Source of the DNA: Curtobacterium sp. MR_MD2014
Lineage (GTDB): Bacteria > Actinomycetota > Actinomycetes > Actinomycetales > Microbacteriaceae
NCBI RefSeq assembly: GCF_000772085.1
Contig: NZ_CP009755.1
Coordinates: 558,001-622,000 of the forward strand
Reading direction: 5' to 3'
DNA length: 64,000 nucleotides
Made by a program: the position numbers and the translations under genes. Positions 51,331 to 59,237 of the stretch are shown piece after piece. How positions within the stretch are numbered: the first letter of the stretch is position 1; the number at the start of each line of letters is the position of its first letter. Under the pieces are notes generated by a model. That model was not told the origin of the DNA. It searched no databases and saw only the letters and a program-made list of their open reading frames with translations.

Positions 51331-52185
51331 GTGAGCCGTCGCAAGGCCTGGAACACCGACCCCGAACCGCTGCTCCGCGTCGAGGAGGGTTTCCGCCTCG
51401 ACCGCGTCGACCCCGACGGCACGCCGGGCTTCCCCGGCCGCAAGATCGACGGGCTCGAGGCCCTCGCCGCCGGTGCCGACCGCCTCGCCGCCCTGCAGGA
51501 ACGCCTGCACGCCGCGAGCACCGCCGGCGACCAGCGTCGTGTGCTCCTCGTGCTGCAGGCGATGGACACCGCGGGCAAGGGCGGCATCGTCTCGCACGTC
51601 GTCGGCGCGGTCGACCCGAACGGCGTCCACTACGCGGGCTTCGGGGTGCCCACCGCCGAGGAGCGCGAGCACGACTTCCTCTGGCGCATCGAACGGCAGC
51701 TCCCCGCGGCGGGGCAGCTCGGTGTGTTCGACCGATCCCACTACGAGGACGTCCTCGTCCAGAAGGTGCGCGCGTTCGCCCCGCCCGAGGAGATCGAGCG
51801 TCGGTACGGCGCGATCGTCGACTTCGAGGACCGTCTGGTCGAGCAGGGCACGACGATCGTCAAGGTCATGCTGCACATCTCGAAGGACGAGCAGCGCGAG
51901 CGCCTCGGCGACCGGCTGGACCGCCCCGACAAGCACTGGAAGTTCACCCCGGGCGACATCGACGAGCGTCTGCTGTGGGACGAGTACCAGCAGGCGTACC
52001 AGACGGTGTTCGAGCGCACCTCGACGGCCCGGGCACCCTGGTACGTCGTCCCCGCGAACCGCAAGTGGTACGCCCGACTCGCCGTGCAGCAGCTCCTGCT
52101 CCGCGCGCTCGAGGACCTCCAGCTCACCTGGCCCGCCGCCGACTTCGACGTGGCCGAGCAGCGACGGCGGCTCGCGGAGTCCTGA
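51331..52185 (+). CDS. Polyphosphate kinase 2 family protein
   Basis: A 284-residue phosphotransferase. Walker A is LVLQAMDTAGKGGIVSHVVG, Walker B GVFDRSHYEDVLV, and the lid contains RPDKHWKFTPGDID. PPK2 enzymes phosphorylate nucleoside mono- or diphosphates with polyphosphate; the subclass cannot be fixed by eye. GTG at 51331 follows AGGAGG by four bases. The upstream region is the 19-bp repeat array. Confidence 0.92.
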   Translation: MSRRKAWNTDPEPLLRVEEGFRLDRVDPDGTPGFPGRKIDGLEALAAGADRLAALQERLHAASTAGDQRRVLLVLQAMDTAGKGGIVSHVVGAVDPNGVHYAGFGVPTAEEREHDFLWRIERQLPAAGQLGVFDRSHYEDVLVQKVRAFAPPEEIERRYGAIVDFEDRLVEQGTTIVKVMLHISKDEQRERLGDRLDRPDKHWKFTPGDIDERLLWDEYQQAYQTVFERTSTARAPWYVVPANRKWYARLAVQQLLLRALEDLQLTWPAADFDVAEQRRRLAES

Positions 52186-52472
52186 TCCCGCTCACGGTCT
52201 GGAGGCCCGGCACCCCTCCGCCCCGCGGCCGACGGCCCGCGCGCGGCCGGTAGCCGGTCGATCGGGGCTGGCCAGGCGGGCTCGTGTCACGTAGACTCGA
52301 TCGGTCGGCCTTCGGCACCGCGGTATGTGACCGCGGGTCTCGTTTGGGTGTGTGTGCGCTCGAGGGCTGGATTCACGTCGATCCGCGACGGGAAGAACCC
52401 CCTCCCCGCTGAAGAGCCCCCGCCGATGTCGCTGCCGGGCGCTGTGGGACGTCTGCACCCCGGAAAGTAGCA
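52186..52472. other. Long leader of the DEAD-box helicase gene, with hairpin
   Basis: This 287-bp gap holds no gene. It contains a perfect hairpin, CCGCGGT (52318-52324), loop ATGTG, ACCGCGG (52330-52336), followed by CGTTTGGGTGTGTGTG, and a TAGACT box at 52292-52297 as a possible -10. A long untranslated leader before an RNA helicase is reminiscent of cold-shock or autoregulated transcripts. Confidence 0.45.
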
Positions 52473-54650
52473 ATGGCCCCGTACGACAAGGGCGCGCGTC
52501 AGCGTGCCGACGACCGAGTCCGCCACGCGAACGGCACGCCCGCCGCTCGCAGCAGCAAGCACCGCGGGTACCGCGCCGCCGACCCGGCCCAGCCGCGGCA
52601 GAAGCAGCGCTGGGACGCCGAGGAGCGTCGCGGCCGCGCATCGCAGGGCGAGCGCCCGGCTCGCCCGAACTGGGAGCCGCGCGACGGCGGCCAGCGCCGT
52701 GACGACCGCGGCGGACGCGGGTTCGACCGTGACCGTGGTGGTCGTGGCCACGACCGCGACGACCGTGCTCCGCGTCGGTTCGACCGTGACGACCGTGCCC
52801 CTCGTCGTGAGGACGACCGTGGTGCTCGTCGGTTCGACCGCGACGACCGTGCTCCGCGTCGGTTCGACCGCGACGACCGCGCTCCCCGTCGTGATGACGA
52901 CCGTGCCCCGCGTCGATTCGACCGTGACGACCGTGCTCCGCGTCGGTTCGATCGCGACGACCGCGCTCCCCGTCGCGATGACGACCGTGCCCCGCGTCGG
53001 TTCGACCGCGACGACCGTGCCCCGCGTCGGTTCGATCGTGACGACCGTGCCCCCCGTCGTGACGACGACCGTGCCCCGCGTCGGTTCGATCGTGACGACC
53101 GTGCCCCCCGTCGCGATGACGACCGTGGTGCTCGTCGGTTCGACCGTGACGACCGTGCCCCGCGCCGGTTCGACCGCGACGACCGCGCTCCCCGTCGTGA
53201 CGACGACCGTGGTGCCCGACGCCCCGACCGCGACGACCGTCCGCAGCGCCGGTCGTTCGACCGTGACGACCGTGCCCCGCGTCGCTTCGACCGTGACGAC
53301 CGTGCCCCGCGCCGGTTCGACCGCGACGACCGCCCGCAGCGCCGCTCCTCCGACGACGACCGCGCGCCCCGCCGCGACCGCGACGACTCACGCCCGGCCT
53401 ACGTCCCCGCGGACGACGTCAAGCTCGAGAAGCTCCAGGCCGAGGCGACCGTCGCGGCCGACGTCGAGGGCGTGACCTTCGCCGACCTCGGCATCGGCGG
53501 CAACATCTCCCGCGCCCTGGCCGAGATGGGTGCCACGGCCCCGTTCCCGATCCAGGCGGCGACGATCCCCGACGTGCTGTCCGGCAAGGACGTCCTCGGC
53601 CGTGGCCGCACCGGTTCCGGCAAGACGATCGCGTTCGGTGCGCCCCTGGTCGAGAAGCTCATGGAGCACGGCGGCGGCACGAAGCGCAAGATGGGCCGCG
53701 CCCCGCGTGCGCTCATCCTCGCCCCGACCCGTGAGCTCGCCCTGCAGATCGACCGCACGGTGCAGCCGATCGCCCGTTCGGTGGGCCTCTTCACGACGCA
53801 GATCTACGGCGGTGTGCCCTACGGCCGCCAGGAGGGTGCCCTCGAGCGCGGCGTCGACATCATCGTCGGCACGCCCGGCCGGGTGCAGGACCTCATGAAC
53901 AAGGGGAAGCTCGACCTCAGCGAGGTCGTCGTCTCCGTGCTCGACGAGGCCGACCACATGTGCGACCTCGGGTTCCTCGAGCCGGTGCGCGAGATCCTCT
54001 CCGCGACCGCCGAGGTCACCCCGCAGGGCAACCGCGCCCAGAAGCTCCTGTTCAGCGCCACGCTCGACGCCCAGGTGGCGTCGCTCGTGTCCGAGTTCCT
54101 GCACGAGCCGAGCGTCCACGAGGTCGCCGGCGAGGACCAGGCGTCCTCGACCATCGACCACCGCGTGCTGGTCGTCGAGCAGCGCCAGAAGGACCAGGTG
54201 CTCGAGGAGCTCGTCGCCGGCGACGGCAAGACGATCGTCTTCGCCCGCACCCGGGCCTACGCCGAGCGCCTGGCCGACCAGTTCGAGGACGCCGGCATCC
54301 GGGCGACCTCGCTCCACGGTGACCTCAACCAGTCGCGCCGCACGCGCAACCTGCAGCTGCTCACGAGCGGCCGGGTGAACGTCCTCGTCGCGACGGACGT
54401 CGCGGCGCGCGGCATCCACGTCGACGACGTGTCGCTCGTCGTGCAGGCGGACGCCCCGGACGACTACAAGGCGTACATGCACCGCTCCGGCCGCACCGGC
54501 CGTGCCGGCAAGGAGGGCACCGTCGTCACGCTCGTCCCGCGTGGCCGCGTCCGGAAGATCGAGGGCATCCTCGAGAACGCCGAGATCGAGGCGGACCTCG
54601 TGCAGGCCGCCCCCGGCGACGGCATCGTCGCGGAGCTCGCGGCGCGCTAG
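52473..54650 (+). CDS. DEAD-box RNA helicase with N-terminal FDRDDRAPRR repeats
   Basis: A 725-residue ATP-dependent RNA helicase. Residues about 80-310 are a disordered domain of Arg/Asp-rich decapeptides (FDRDDRAPRR about twelve times, with DDDRAPRR and DDDRGARR variants), encoded by roughly 30-bp tandem repeats (52730-53380). The helicase core follows: Q-motif region, GRGRTGSGKT (motif I), VLDEADHM (DEAD) at about 490, SAT, and HRSGRTGRAG (motif VI). There is no C-terminal RGG tail; the repeats take its place at the other end. ATG at 52473. The gene ends just before a palindromic terminator. Confidence 0.95.
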   Translation: MAPYDKGARQRADDRVRHANGTPAARSSKHRGYRAADPAQPRQKQRWDAEERRGRASQGERPARPNWEPRDGGQRRDDRGGRGFDRDRGGRGHDRDDRAPRRFDRDDRAPRREDDRGARRFDRDDRAPRRFDRDDRAPRRDDDRAPRRFDRDDRAPRRFDRDDRAPRRDDDRAPRRFDRDDRAPRRFDRDDRAPRRDDDRAPRRFDRDDRAPRRDDDRGARRFDRDDRAPRRFDRDDRAPRRDDDRGARRPDRDDRPQRRSFDRDDRAPRRFDRDDRAPRRFDRDDRPQRRSSDDDRAPRRDRDDSRPAYVPADDVKLEKLQAEATVAADVEGVTFADLGIGGNISRALAEMGATAPFPIQAATIPDVLSGKDVLGRGRTGSGKTIAFGAPLVEKLMEHGGGTKRKMGRAPRALILAPTRELALQIDRTVQPIARSVGLFTTQIYGGVPYGRQEGALERGVDIIVGTPGRVQDLMNKGKLDLSEVVVSVLDEADHMCDLGFLEPVREILSATAEVTPQGNRAQKLLFSATLDAQVASLVSEFLHEPSVHEVAGEDQASSTIDHRVLVVEQRQKDQVLEELVAGDGKTIVFARTRAYAERLADQFEDAGIRATSLHGDLNQSRRTRNLQLLTSGRVNVLVATDVAARGIHVDDVSLVVQADAPDDYKAYMHRSGRTGRAGKEGTVVTLVPRGRVRKIEGILENAEIEADLVQAAPGDGIVAELAAR

Positions 54651-54667
54651 ACGCGACCACCTCGACC

Positions 54668-54707
54668 GACGGGAGGCACGGAGCCAGCTGGCACCGTGCC
54701 TCCCGTC
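54668..54707. terminator. Near-perfect 40-bp palindromic terminator (GGACGGGAGGC family)
   Basis: GACGGGAGGCACGG (54668-54681) pairs with CCGTGCCTCCCGTC (54694-54707), and the centre GCCAGCTGGC is itself palindromic, leaving one mismatched pair. It lies between the convergent helicase and DinB-like gene ends, with the CAGCTG centre seen in the terminators at 13857 and 25781. Confidence 0.85.
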
Positions 54708-54720
54708 CGTCCGGAAGGGG

Positions 54721-55230
54721 TCAGCGGCTGAAGAAGAGCAGGCCGCGCACGTAGCCGGCCTGGCCGGCGTGCTGCGTGCAGTCGTCGAGGATGCTGACGA
54801 GCCGTGCGCCGCGGGTCACCGGCGGGTCCCAGGCGTCGTCGACGACGGCGTCGAGGTCCTCCGGCGCCAGCGTCGCGACGTACGCGACCGTCCGCTCGTG
54901 GACCGCGCGGAGGTAGCCGTTCAACAGGTCCGCCGAGGCGCGCACGCGACCGACGTCGTCGCGCGACATCCCGTACCCGAGCGCGTCGGCCGGGAACGGC
55001 AGGTCGAACCGATCGACCCAGCCGTCCGCGGTCCAGACCTGCTCGGAGCCGGCGAGGTCGGCGACCTGCGCGTCCTGCCCGCGAGCGATGTGCCAGGCGA
55101 GCCACGCGAGGGTGTTCGCGCCGGCCGCCGGGCGAGCGGCGAGCTGGTCCGCGGACAGACCGTCGAGCGCACGCTCGACCGTCTCGGGGACGCGGGAGAA
55201 CGCTTCGGTGAGGAGTTCGGCAGGGGTCAT
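54721..55230 (-). CDS. DinB-like (DUF664/MDMPI-type) protein
   Basis: A 169-residue four-helix protein with the actinobacterial DinB look: LLTEAFSRVPETVERALDGL, ANTLAWLAWHIARGQDAQVA with the metal-binding histidine, and SILDDCTQHAGQAGYVRGLL with a second histidine. Such proteins are often metal- and mycothiol-dependent enzymes. The exact reaction is unknown. Confidence 0.85.
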   Translation of the reverse strand: MTPAELLTEAFSRVPETVERALDGLSADQLAARPAAGANTLAWLAWHIARGQDAQVADLAGSEQVWTADGWVDRFDLPFPADALGYGMSRDDVGRVRASADLLNGYLRAVHERTVAYVATLAPEDLDAVVDDAWDPPVTRGARLVSILDDCTQHAGQAGYVRGLLFFSR

Positions 55231-55284
55231 GCGGCCGACGCTACGCGGCGGGTGCGGGCCCTGCTCCAGGGCCCCGGTCCGCGC

Positions 55285-55878
55285 TCAGCGGGCGGTGGCC
55301 GCGCGGTGCCGCCGGTCGAGCGCTGCGCCGATGGCCTCGAGGGCAGCCGCGACGCCGTTCCGCTCGGTGGCGGGGACGGCCTCGCTGAAGGCCGAGGCGT
55401 ACGCGGCGCTGACGGCCCGTGCGACGGCTGCGCCCGACGGCGTCAGGTGCACGAGGATGCTCCGCCGGTCGCCCGGGTTCGGGCGCCGTTCGAGGTGCCC
55501 GTGGCGCTCGAGCCGGTCGAGCAGCGAGGTCATCGCACCGGTGCTCAGCTCGAGGACGTCGCCGGCCTGCTTCGGTGTCGTCGCCTGCCCCTCCGATGCC
55601 GCGAGGTGCACCAGGAAGCGCGTGTCGGTGATACCGAGGCCCTGCGCGGCGCTCTCGTGCGCGAGGACCCGAGCGTGCCGGACCTGCAGGACCCGGAAGG
55701 CCGCGATCATCCGTGCGAGCCCGGCGTCGTCCGCGGCCGTGCCGACACGGTGCGCCGGTGCCGGGTCGCCGATCGCGAGGTCGCTCTCGAGGTCGATCTC
55801 GACGTCGGGGGAGACCGGGGCCGGGGGGAGGCCGGTCGTGACGGTCAGGGGAGGCAGGGCGGGGGAGGTGTCCGTCAC
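55285..55878 (-). CDS. MarR family transcriptional regulator
   Basis: A 197-residue regulator. After a Pro-rich head of about 45 residues, the winged helix spans LAASEGQATTPKQAGDVLEL, STGAMTSLLDRLERHGHLER and RPNPGDRRSILVHLTPSGAA, the classic MarR wing. GTG at 55878 (VTDTSPALPPLTV) is the best-supported start. A palindrome of the MarR type lies 81 bp upstream, between this gene and the divergent SipW/TasA module, so it may control both directions. Confidence 0.88.
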   Translation of the reverse strand: MTDTSPALPPLTVTTGLPPAPVSPDVEIDLESDLAIGDPAPAHRVGTAADDAGLARMIAAFRVLQVRHARVLAHESAAQGLGITDTRFLVHLAASEGQATTPKQAGDVLELSTGAMTSLLDRLERHGHLERRPNPGDRRSILVHLTPSGAAVARAVSAAYASAFSEAVPATERNGVAAALEAIGAALDRRHRAATAR

Positions 55879-55958
55879 GGGGTGGCTCTTCTCGGGTGGT
55901 GATCGCGGCGGCGATCGACGGGACGCGGGCGGACCCGGGTCAGAGGTCCATGCAACAA

Positions 55959-55979
55959 GTATCTCAACGATTGAGACAC
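55959..55979. promoter_or_regulatory. MarR-type palindromic operator TCTCAA-CGA-TTGAGA
   Basis: Six-base arms TCTCAA (55962-55967) and TTGAGA (55971-55976) mirror around CGA, extended by GT...AC outside. The region 55950-56060 is clearly AT-richer than the rest of the window. A second, weaker inverted repeat (CTTGTC at 56006-56011, GACAAG at 56024-56029) follows, near the promoter of the plus-strand operon. Confidence 0.65.
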
Positions 55980-56125
55980 CCCCCAACAATGGGGTCATTG
56001 CTTCTCTTGTCATCAACACGTTCGACAAGTAGCTTGATCGCCGTAGTACACAGGCACCGTAGCGCGACCAACCACCGCGGGTCCGGAGCCACCACCGATC
56101 AGAATCTCTCCTCCGGAGGACAACC

Positions 56126-56725
56126 ATGTCCCGTGTGTCCCCTCGCGCCGCCCGTCTCGCCGCCTGGATCGCCGTGCCCGCCGCCCTCGTCGCCTCGGGC
56201 GTCGTCGTGTCGACCGCCTCGTACTCGGCCTTCTCGGCCACCACCACGAACCCCACCAGCAACTGGACCGCCGGCACCGTCGCGCTGTCGGACGACGACG
56301 CGAACACCGCGCTCTTCACCGCTGCGAACCTCAAGCCCGGCTCCGTCGACAGCAAGTGCATCACCGTGACCTCCACCGGGTCGCTGCCGTCGACCGTGAA
56401 GCTCTACGCGACCTCGCCGTCGACCTCGAGCGTGCTCGCACAGAACACCACGATCAAGATCGAGCAGGGCACCGGCGGCGGCTTCTCGTCGTGCTCGGGC
56501 TTCACCCCCGCAGCGACCGGCGGGACCCTCTTCGAGAACACGCTCCCGACCCTCGGGACGCAGGCGACGAACTTCGCCTCGGGCCTCGGTGCGTGGACCA
56601 CGACCGGTGCCGCCAGCGAGACCCGGGTCTACAGGGTCACGTACACCGTCTCCGCGAACACCCCGAACGCGGCGCAGGGCACCAACGCCCAGATCGGTCT
56701 CACCTGGGAGGCCCAGAACAACTAG
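56126..56725 (+). CDS. TasA/camelysin-like secreted protein with SipW-type signal
   Basis: A 199-residue exported protein. The N-terminal segment MSRVSPRAARLAAWIAVPAA, then LVASGVVVSTASYSAFSATT, has the SipW-class signature, a long helix ending in an S-x-S/A-x-F-S-A site. The rest is a beta-sandwich (NWTAGTVALSDDDANTALFT, PGSVDSKCITVTSTGSLPST) with one likely disulfide pair (the Cys of SKCITV and of SSCSGF). TasA-like proteins form surface fibres in some bacteria. It lies 43 bp ahead of the peptidase that should process it. Confidence 0.8.
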   Translation: MSRVSPRAARLAAWIAVPAALVASGVVVSTASYSAFSATTTNPTSNWTAGTVALSDDDANTALFTAANLKPGSVDSKCITVTSTGSLPSTVKLYATSPSTSSVLAQNTTIKIEQGTGGGFSSCSGFTPAATGGTLFENTLPTLGTQATNFASGLGAWTTTGAASETRVYRVTYTVSANTPNAAQGTNAQIGLTWEAQNN

Positions 56726-56768
56726 CAGGGCACCCCGCCCGTCACCACGCCCCCGGTCGAAGGCAGTC

Positions 56769-57983
56769 ATGGTCAGCATCGCAGTGCACGGTGGTCACAC
56801 CCCGCACGACGTGCTCCACGACGTCGTCGACTGGGGGCGTGTCGTCGTCGCGACCGCGGCCCGGGCCGTCGTCGCGACGCTCCTCGGGCTCGCGCTGTGG
56901 TCGGCCGCTCCGGCGCTCCTCGGCTGGCACCCCACCACCGTGATGACCGGGTCGATGGCACCGCGCCTCGCGCCGGGCGACGTCGTGGTGTCGCGACCGG
57001 TCGCTCCGGCGGAGATCCGGCCCGGGCAGATCCTGCTCGCCGACGACCCCGACCAGCCGGGACACCTGCGGATGCACCGGTTCGTCGAACCCGGCCCGGA
57101 CGGCACCGTCGTCACGAAGGGCGACGCGAACCCGCAGGTCGACTCGACGCCGATCGAGCGTTCCGCCGTGCACGGGGTCGGCTTCCTGCGGGTGCCGTCC
57201 GTCTCCACCCCGGTGCTCTGGGTCCGTGAGGGCCGCTGGGTCGAGGTCGGCACCGTCGCCCTCGCGCTCGTCGCGGTGCTCCTGCTCTGCACGGTCGACG
57301 CTCCGCTCCGTCGACGCGGTCCGCGGCACCGCGGCGACGGTGGGCACGCGGGCAGCGGCGGGCCCACGGGCGACGGCGGCCGGGAGGCACTGATCGCCTC
57401 CGCAGCGCCGCCCGCGGTGGGTGCTCACAGCGTCCCGGACCGCCGGTCGTCACGTCCCGTCCCGCGCCACGTCGACGAGCGCGGCCGCGCCGCACGCCGC
57501 GCGGCCGTGCAGCGTGTCCCTCGCGTGGGCCAGACCGGGGTCCTCGGGCTCGTCGCCGTCGTGGTCGGGGCGAGCGCCGTGCTCGTGCCGACGCAGGCCG
57601 ATGCTGCACCGTTCGGTCGGACCACCGGCACGGCCGTCCAGCTCACCGCCGGGACCGTACCGGTCGTCACGACCCTCTCGTGTACGGACTCGAGCAACGG
57701 CTCGGTCGTGATCGGCTGGTCGTACGCCGGGGACCCGCCGAAGTCGTTCACCGTGACCGACGAGACCGGGGCGGTGCTCGCGACGACAGCCGACGGCCAG
57801 GCGCGGAGCGCGACCGTCAAGCTCAGCAGTGCGCTCGCCCTGGGCACGAGGCGCACCGTGCAGGTGCAGACCAACGCCGCCGCGCCGGGTGCCTGGACGT
57901 CGACGCAGAGCGCAGGGGTGCCCATCCAGTTCACGTCGCTCCTCGGGCTCGGGCTCGTCTCCGGCACGAGCTGCGTGCGCTGA
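56769..57983 (+). CDS. SipW-type signal peptidase fused to a second signal-anchor and an extracellular domain
   Basis: A 404-residue protein. Residues 24-53 are a membrane anchor. The catalytic region follows with Ser62 (VMTGSMAPRLAPGD), His103 (HLRMHRFVEP) in place of the Lys of bacterial SPase I, and Asp119 (VVTKGDANPQVD), i.e. the Ser/His ER/SipW class. A second helix (161-176) returns to the cytoplasm. Then come an arginine-rich linker (177-255) and a third hydrophobic helix (256-274) that ends in TQADA/APFG, a good signal-peptidase cleavage site. The last 125 residues form a beta-rich domain (VVIGWSYAGDPPKSFTVTDE) like a fibronectin III module. The frame is continuous with no stop or strong internal start, so the fusion appears genuine. 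Confidence 0.85.
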   Translation: MVSIAVHGGHTPHDVLHDVVDWGRVVVATAARAVVATLLGLALWSAAPALLGWHPTTVMTGSMAPRLAPGDVVVSRPVAPAEIRPGQILLADDPDQPGHLRMHRFVEPGPDGTVVTKGDANPQVDSTPIERSAVHGVGFLRVPSVSTPVLWVREGRWVEVGTVALALVAVLLLCTVDAPLRRRGPRHRGDGGHAGSGGPTGDGGREALIASAAPPAVGAHSVPDRRSSRPVPRHVDERGRAARRAAVQRVPRVGQTGVLGLVAVVVGASAVLVPTQADAAPFGRTTGTAVQLTAGTVPVVTTLSCTDSSNGSVVIGWSYAGDPPKSFTVTDETGAVLATTADGQARSATVKLSSALALGTRRTVQVQTNAAAPGAWTSTQSAGVPIQFTSLLGLGLVSGTSCVR

Positions 57984-58073
57984 CGTTCCTGCACGGGCAG
58001 CGGCACGCGCCGGTCCTCCACAGGGCGGCACGGGCTCGCGGGTGATGTCCCCGGCCGCCGCTACCGTGGCGGC

Positions 58074-59237
58074 ATGCGGATCCTCCACACCGGCGACTGG
58101 CACCTCGGCCGCACGCTGCTCGGTGCGGACCTGCTCGGACACCAGTCGACCTTCGCGGACTTCCTCGTCGAGACCGTCCGCGACCGCGCGGTCGACCTGG
58201 TCGTCATCGCCGGCGACGTCTACGACCGTGCGATCCCGCCGGTCGACGCCGTCCGGCTGCTCTCGCGGACGCTCGAACGCCTGGCCGAGACGGCGACGGT
58301 CGTGCTGACCCCGGGCAACCACGACTCCGCCGCGCGGCTCGGCTTCGGCGCGGGGGTCATGCACGACCGCGTGCGGATCCTGGCGGAGCCGACGGGCATC
58401 CGCACGCCGGTGCTGCTCGACGACGAGCACGGCCCCGTCGCCGTGTACGGGATCCCGTACCTGCACCCCGACCTGACGCGCTACGCCCTCGCGGACGTGC
58501 CGGACGAGCCCCTCGCCCGGTCCCACCAGGCGGTCGTCGGCGCAGGCACCGCACGGATCCGAGCAGACCTCGCCGAGCGCCCGGGCACCCGCAGCGTCGT
58601 CGTCGCGCACGCCTTCGTCGGCGGGGCTGCTCCGAGCGACAGCGAACAGGACATCCGGGTCGGCGGGGTCGACCAGGTCGCCGCCTCGGTCTTCGACGGC
58701 ATCGACTACGTCGCGCTCGGACACCTGCACGGAGCGCAGCGCGTGGGCGCGGGGGACCGCATCCGGTACGCCGGGTCCCCGCTCGCGTTCTCGTTCGGGG
58801 AACGGCAGCAGCGCAAGAGCGTCACCCTCGTCGAACTGGCGGCCGACGGTGGGGTCTCGGTGGAGCTGGTACCCGCTCCCGTGCCCCGGCGCCTGGTCGA
58901 CGTCCGGACGAGCATGGAGGCGATCGAGTCCGGCGCGCACCGCGCGGACGCCGACGCCTGGGTCCGCGTCGCGGTCACCGACACCGTCCACCCCGAGCGG
59001 CTCTACGCCCGGGTGAAGGACCACTTCCCGCACGCGCTGGCGATCACGCACGAGCCCGCCGACCGCCCCGACCGGCAGGCGGCGCGGGCGGTCACGGCGA
59101 CCTCGGACCCGGTCGAGGTCGCGGCCGACTTCGTCGCGTTCGCCACCGGCGCGACGCCGGGCGACGACGACCGCGCGGTCCTGACCGAGGCGTACGAGGC
59201 AGCGGTCCTCGCGATGCACGACGACCGGGGGCGCTGA
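58074..59237 (+). CDS. sbcD: Exonuclease SbcCD subunit D
   Basis: A 387-residue nuclease subunit of the Mre11 type that removes hairpins and blocked DNA ends. Metal-ligand motifs appear in order: GDWHLGR, IAGDVYDRA, TPGNHDSAARL and LGHLHGAQ. ATG at 58074 follows the Fn3-fusion gene by 90 bp. Its stop overlaps the sbcC start (TGATG), so the subunits are translated together. Confidence 0.95.
   Translation: MRILHTGDWHLGRTLLGADLLGHQSTFADFLVETVRDRAVDLVVIAGDVYDRAIPPVDAVRLLSRTLERLAETATVVLTPGNHDSAARLGFGAGVMHDRVRILAEPTGIRTPVLLDDEHGPVAVYGIPYLHPDLTRYALADVPDEPLARSHQAVVGAGTARIRADLAERPGTRSVVVAHAFVGGAAPSDSEQDIRVGGVDQVAASVFDGIDYVALGHLHGAQRVGAGDRIRYAGSPLAFSFGERQQRKSVTLVELAADGGVSVELVPAPVPRRLVDVRTSMEAIESGAHRADADAWVRVAVTDTVHPERLYARVKDHFPHALAITHEPADRPDRQAARAVTATSDPVEVAADFVAFATGATPGDDDRAVLTEAYEAAVLAMHDDRGR

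Noticed and set aside
52730..53380. CRISPR or satellite array
   Set aside because: The repeats keep frame and encode decapeptides of the helicase.
52192..53391. 399-codon minus-strand frame made of RTDAGHGRHG-like repeats
   Set aside because: It is the mirror image of the helicase repeat domain, has no start signal or family, and the plus-strand gene is certain.
57419..57983. Separate gene for the extracellular domain starting at an internal GTG
   Set aside because: No ribosome binding site precedes the internal GTG codons and there is no stop between the two parts; kept as an alternative to be tested.
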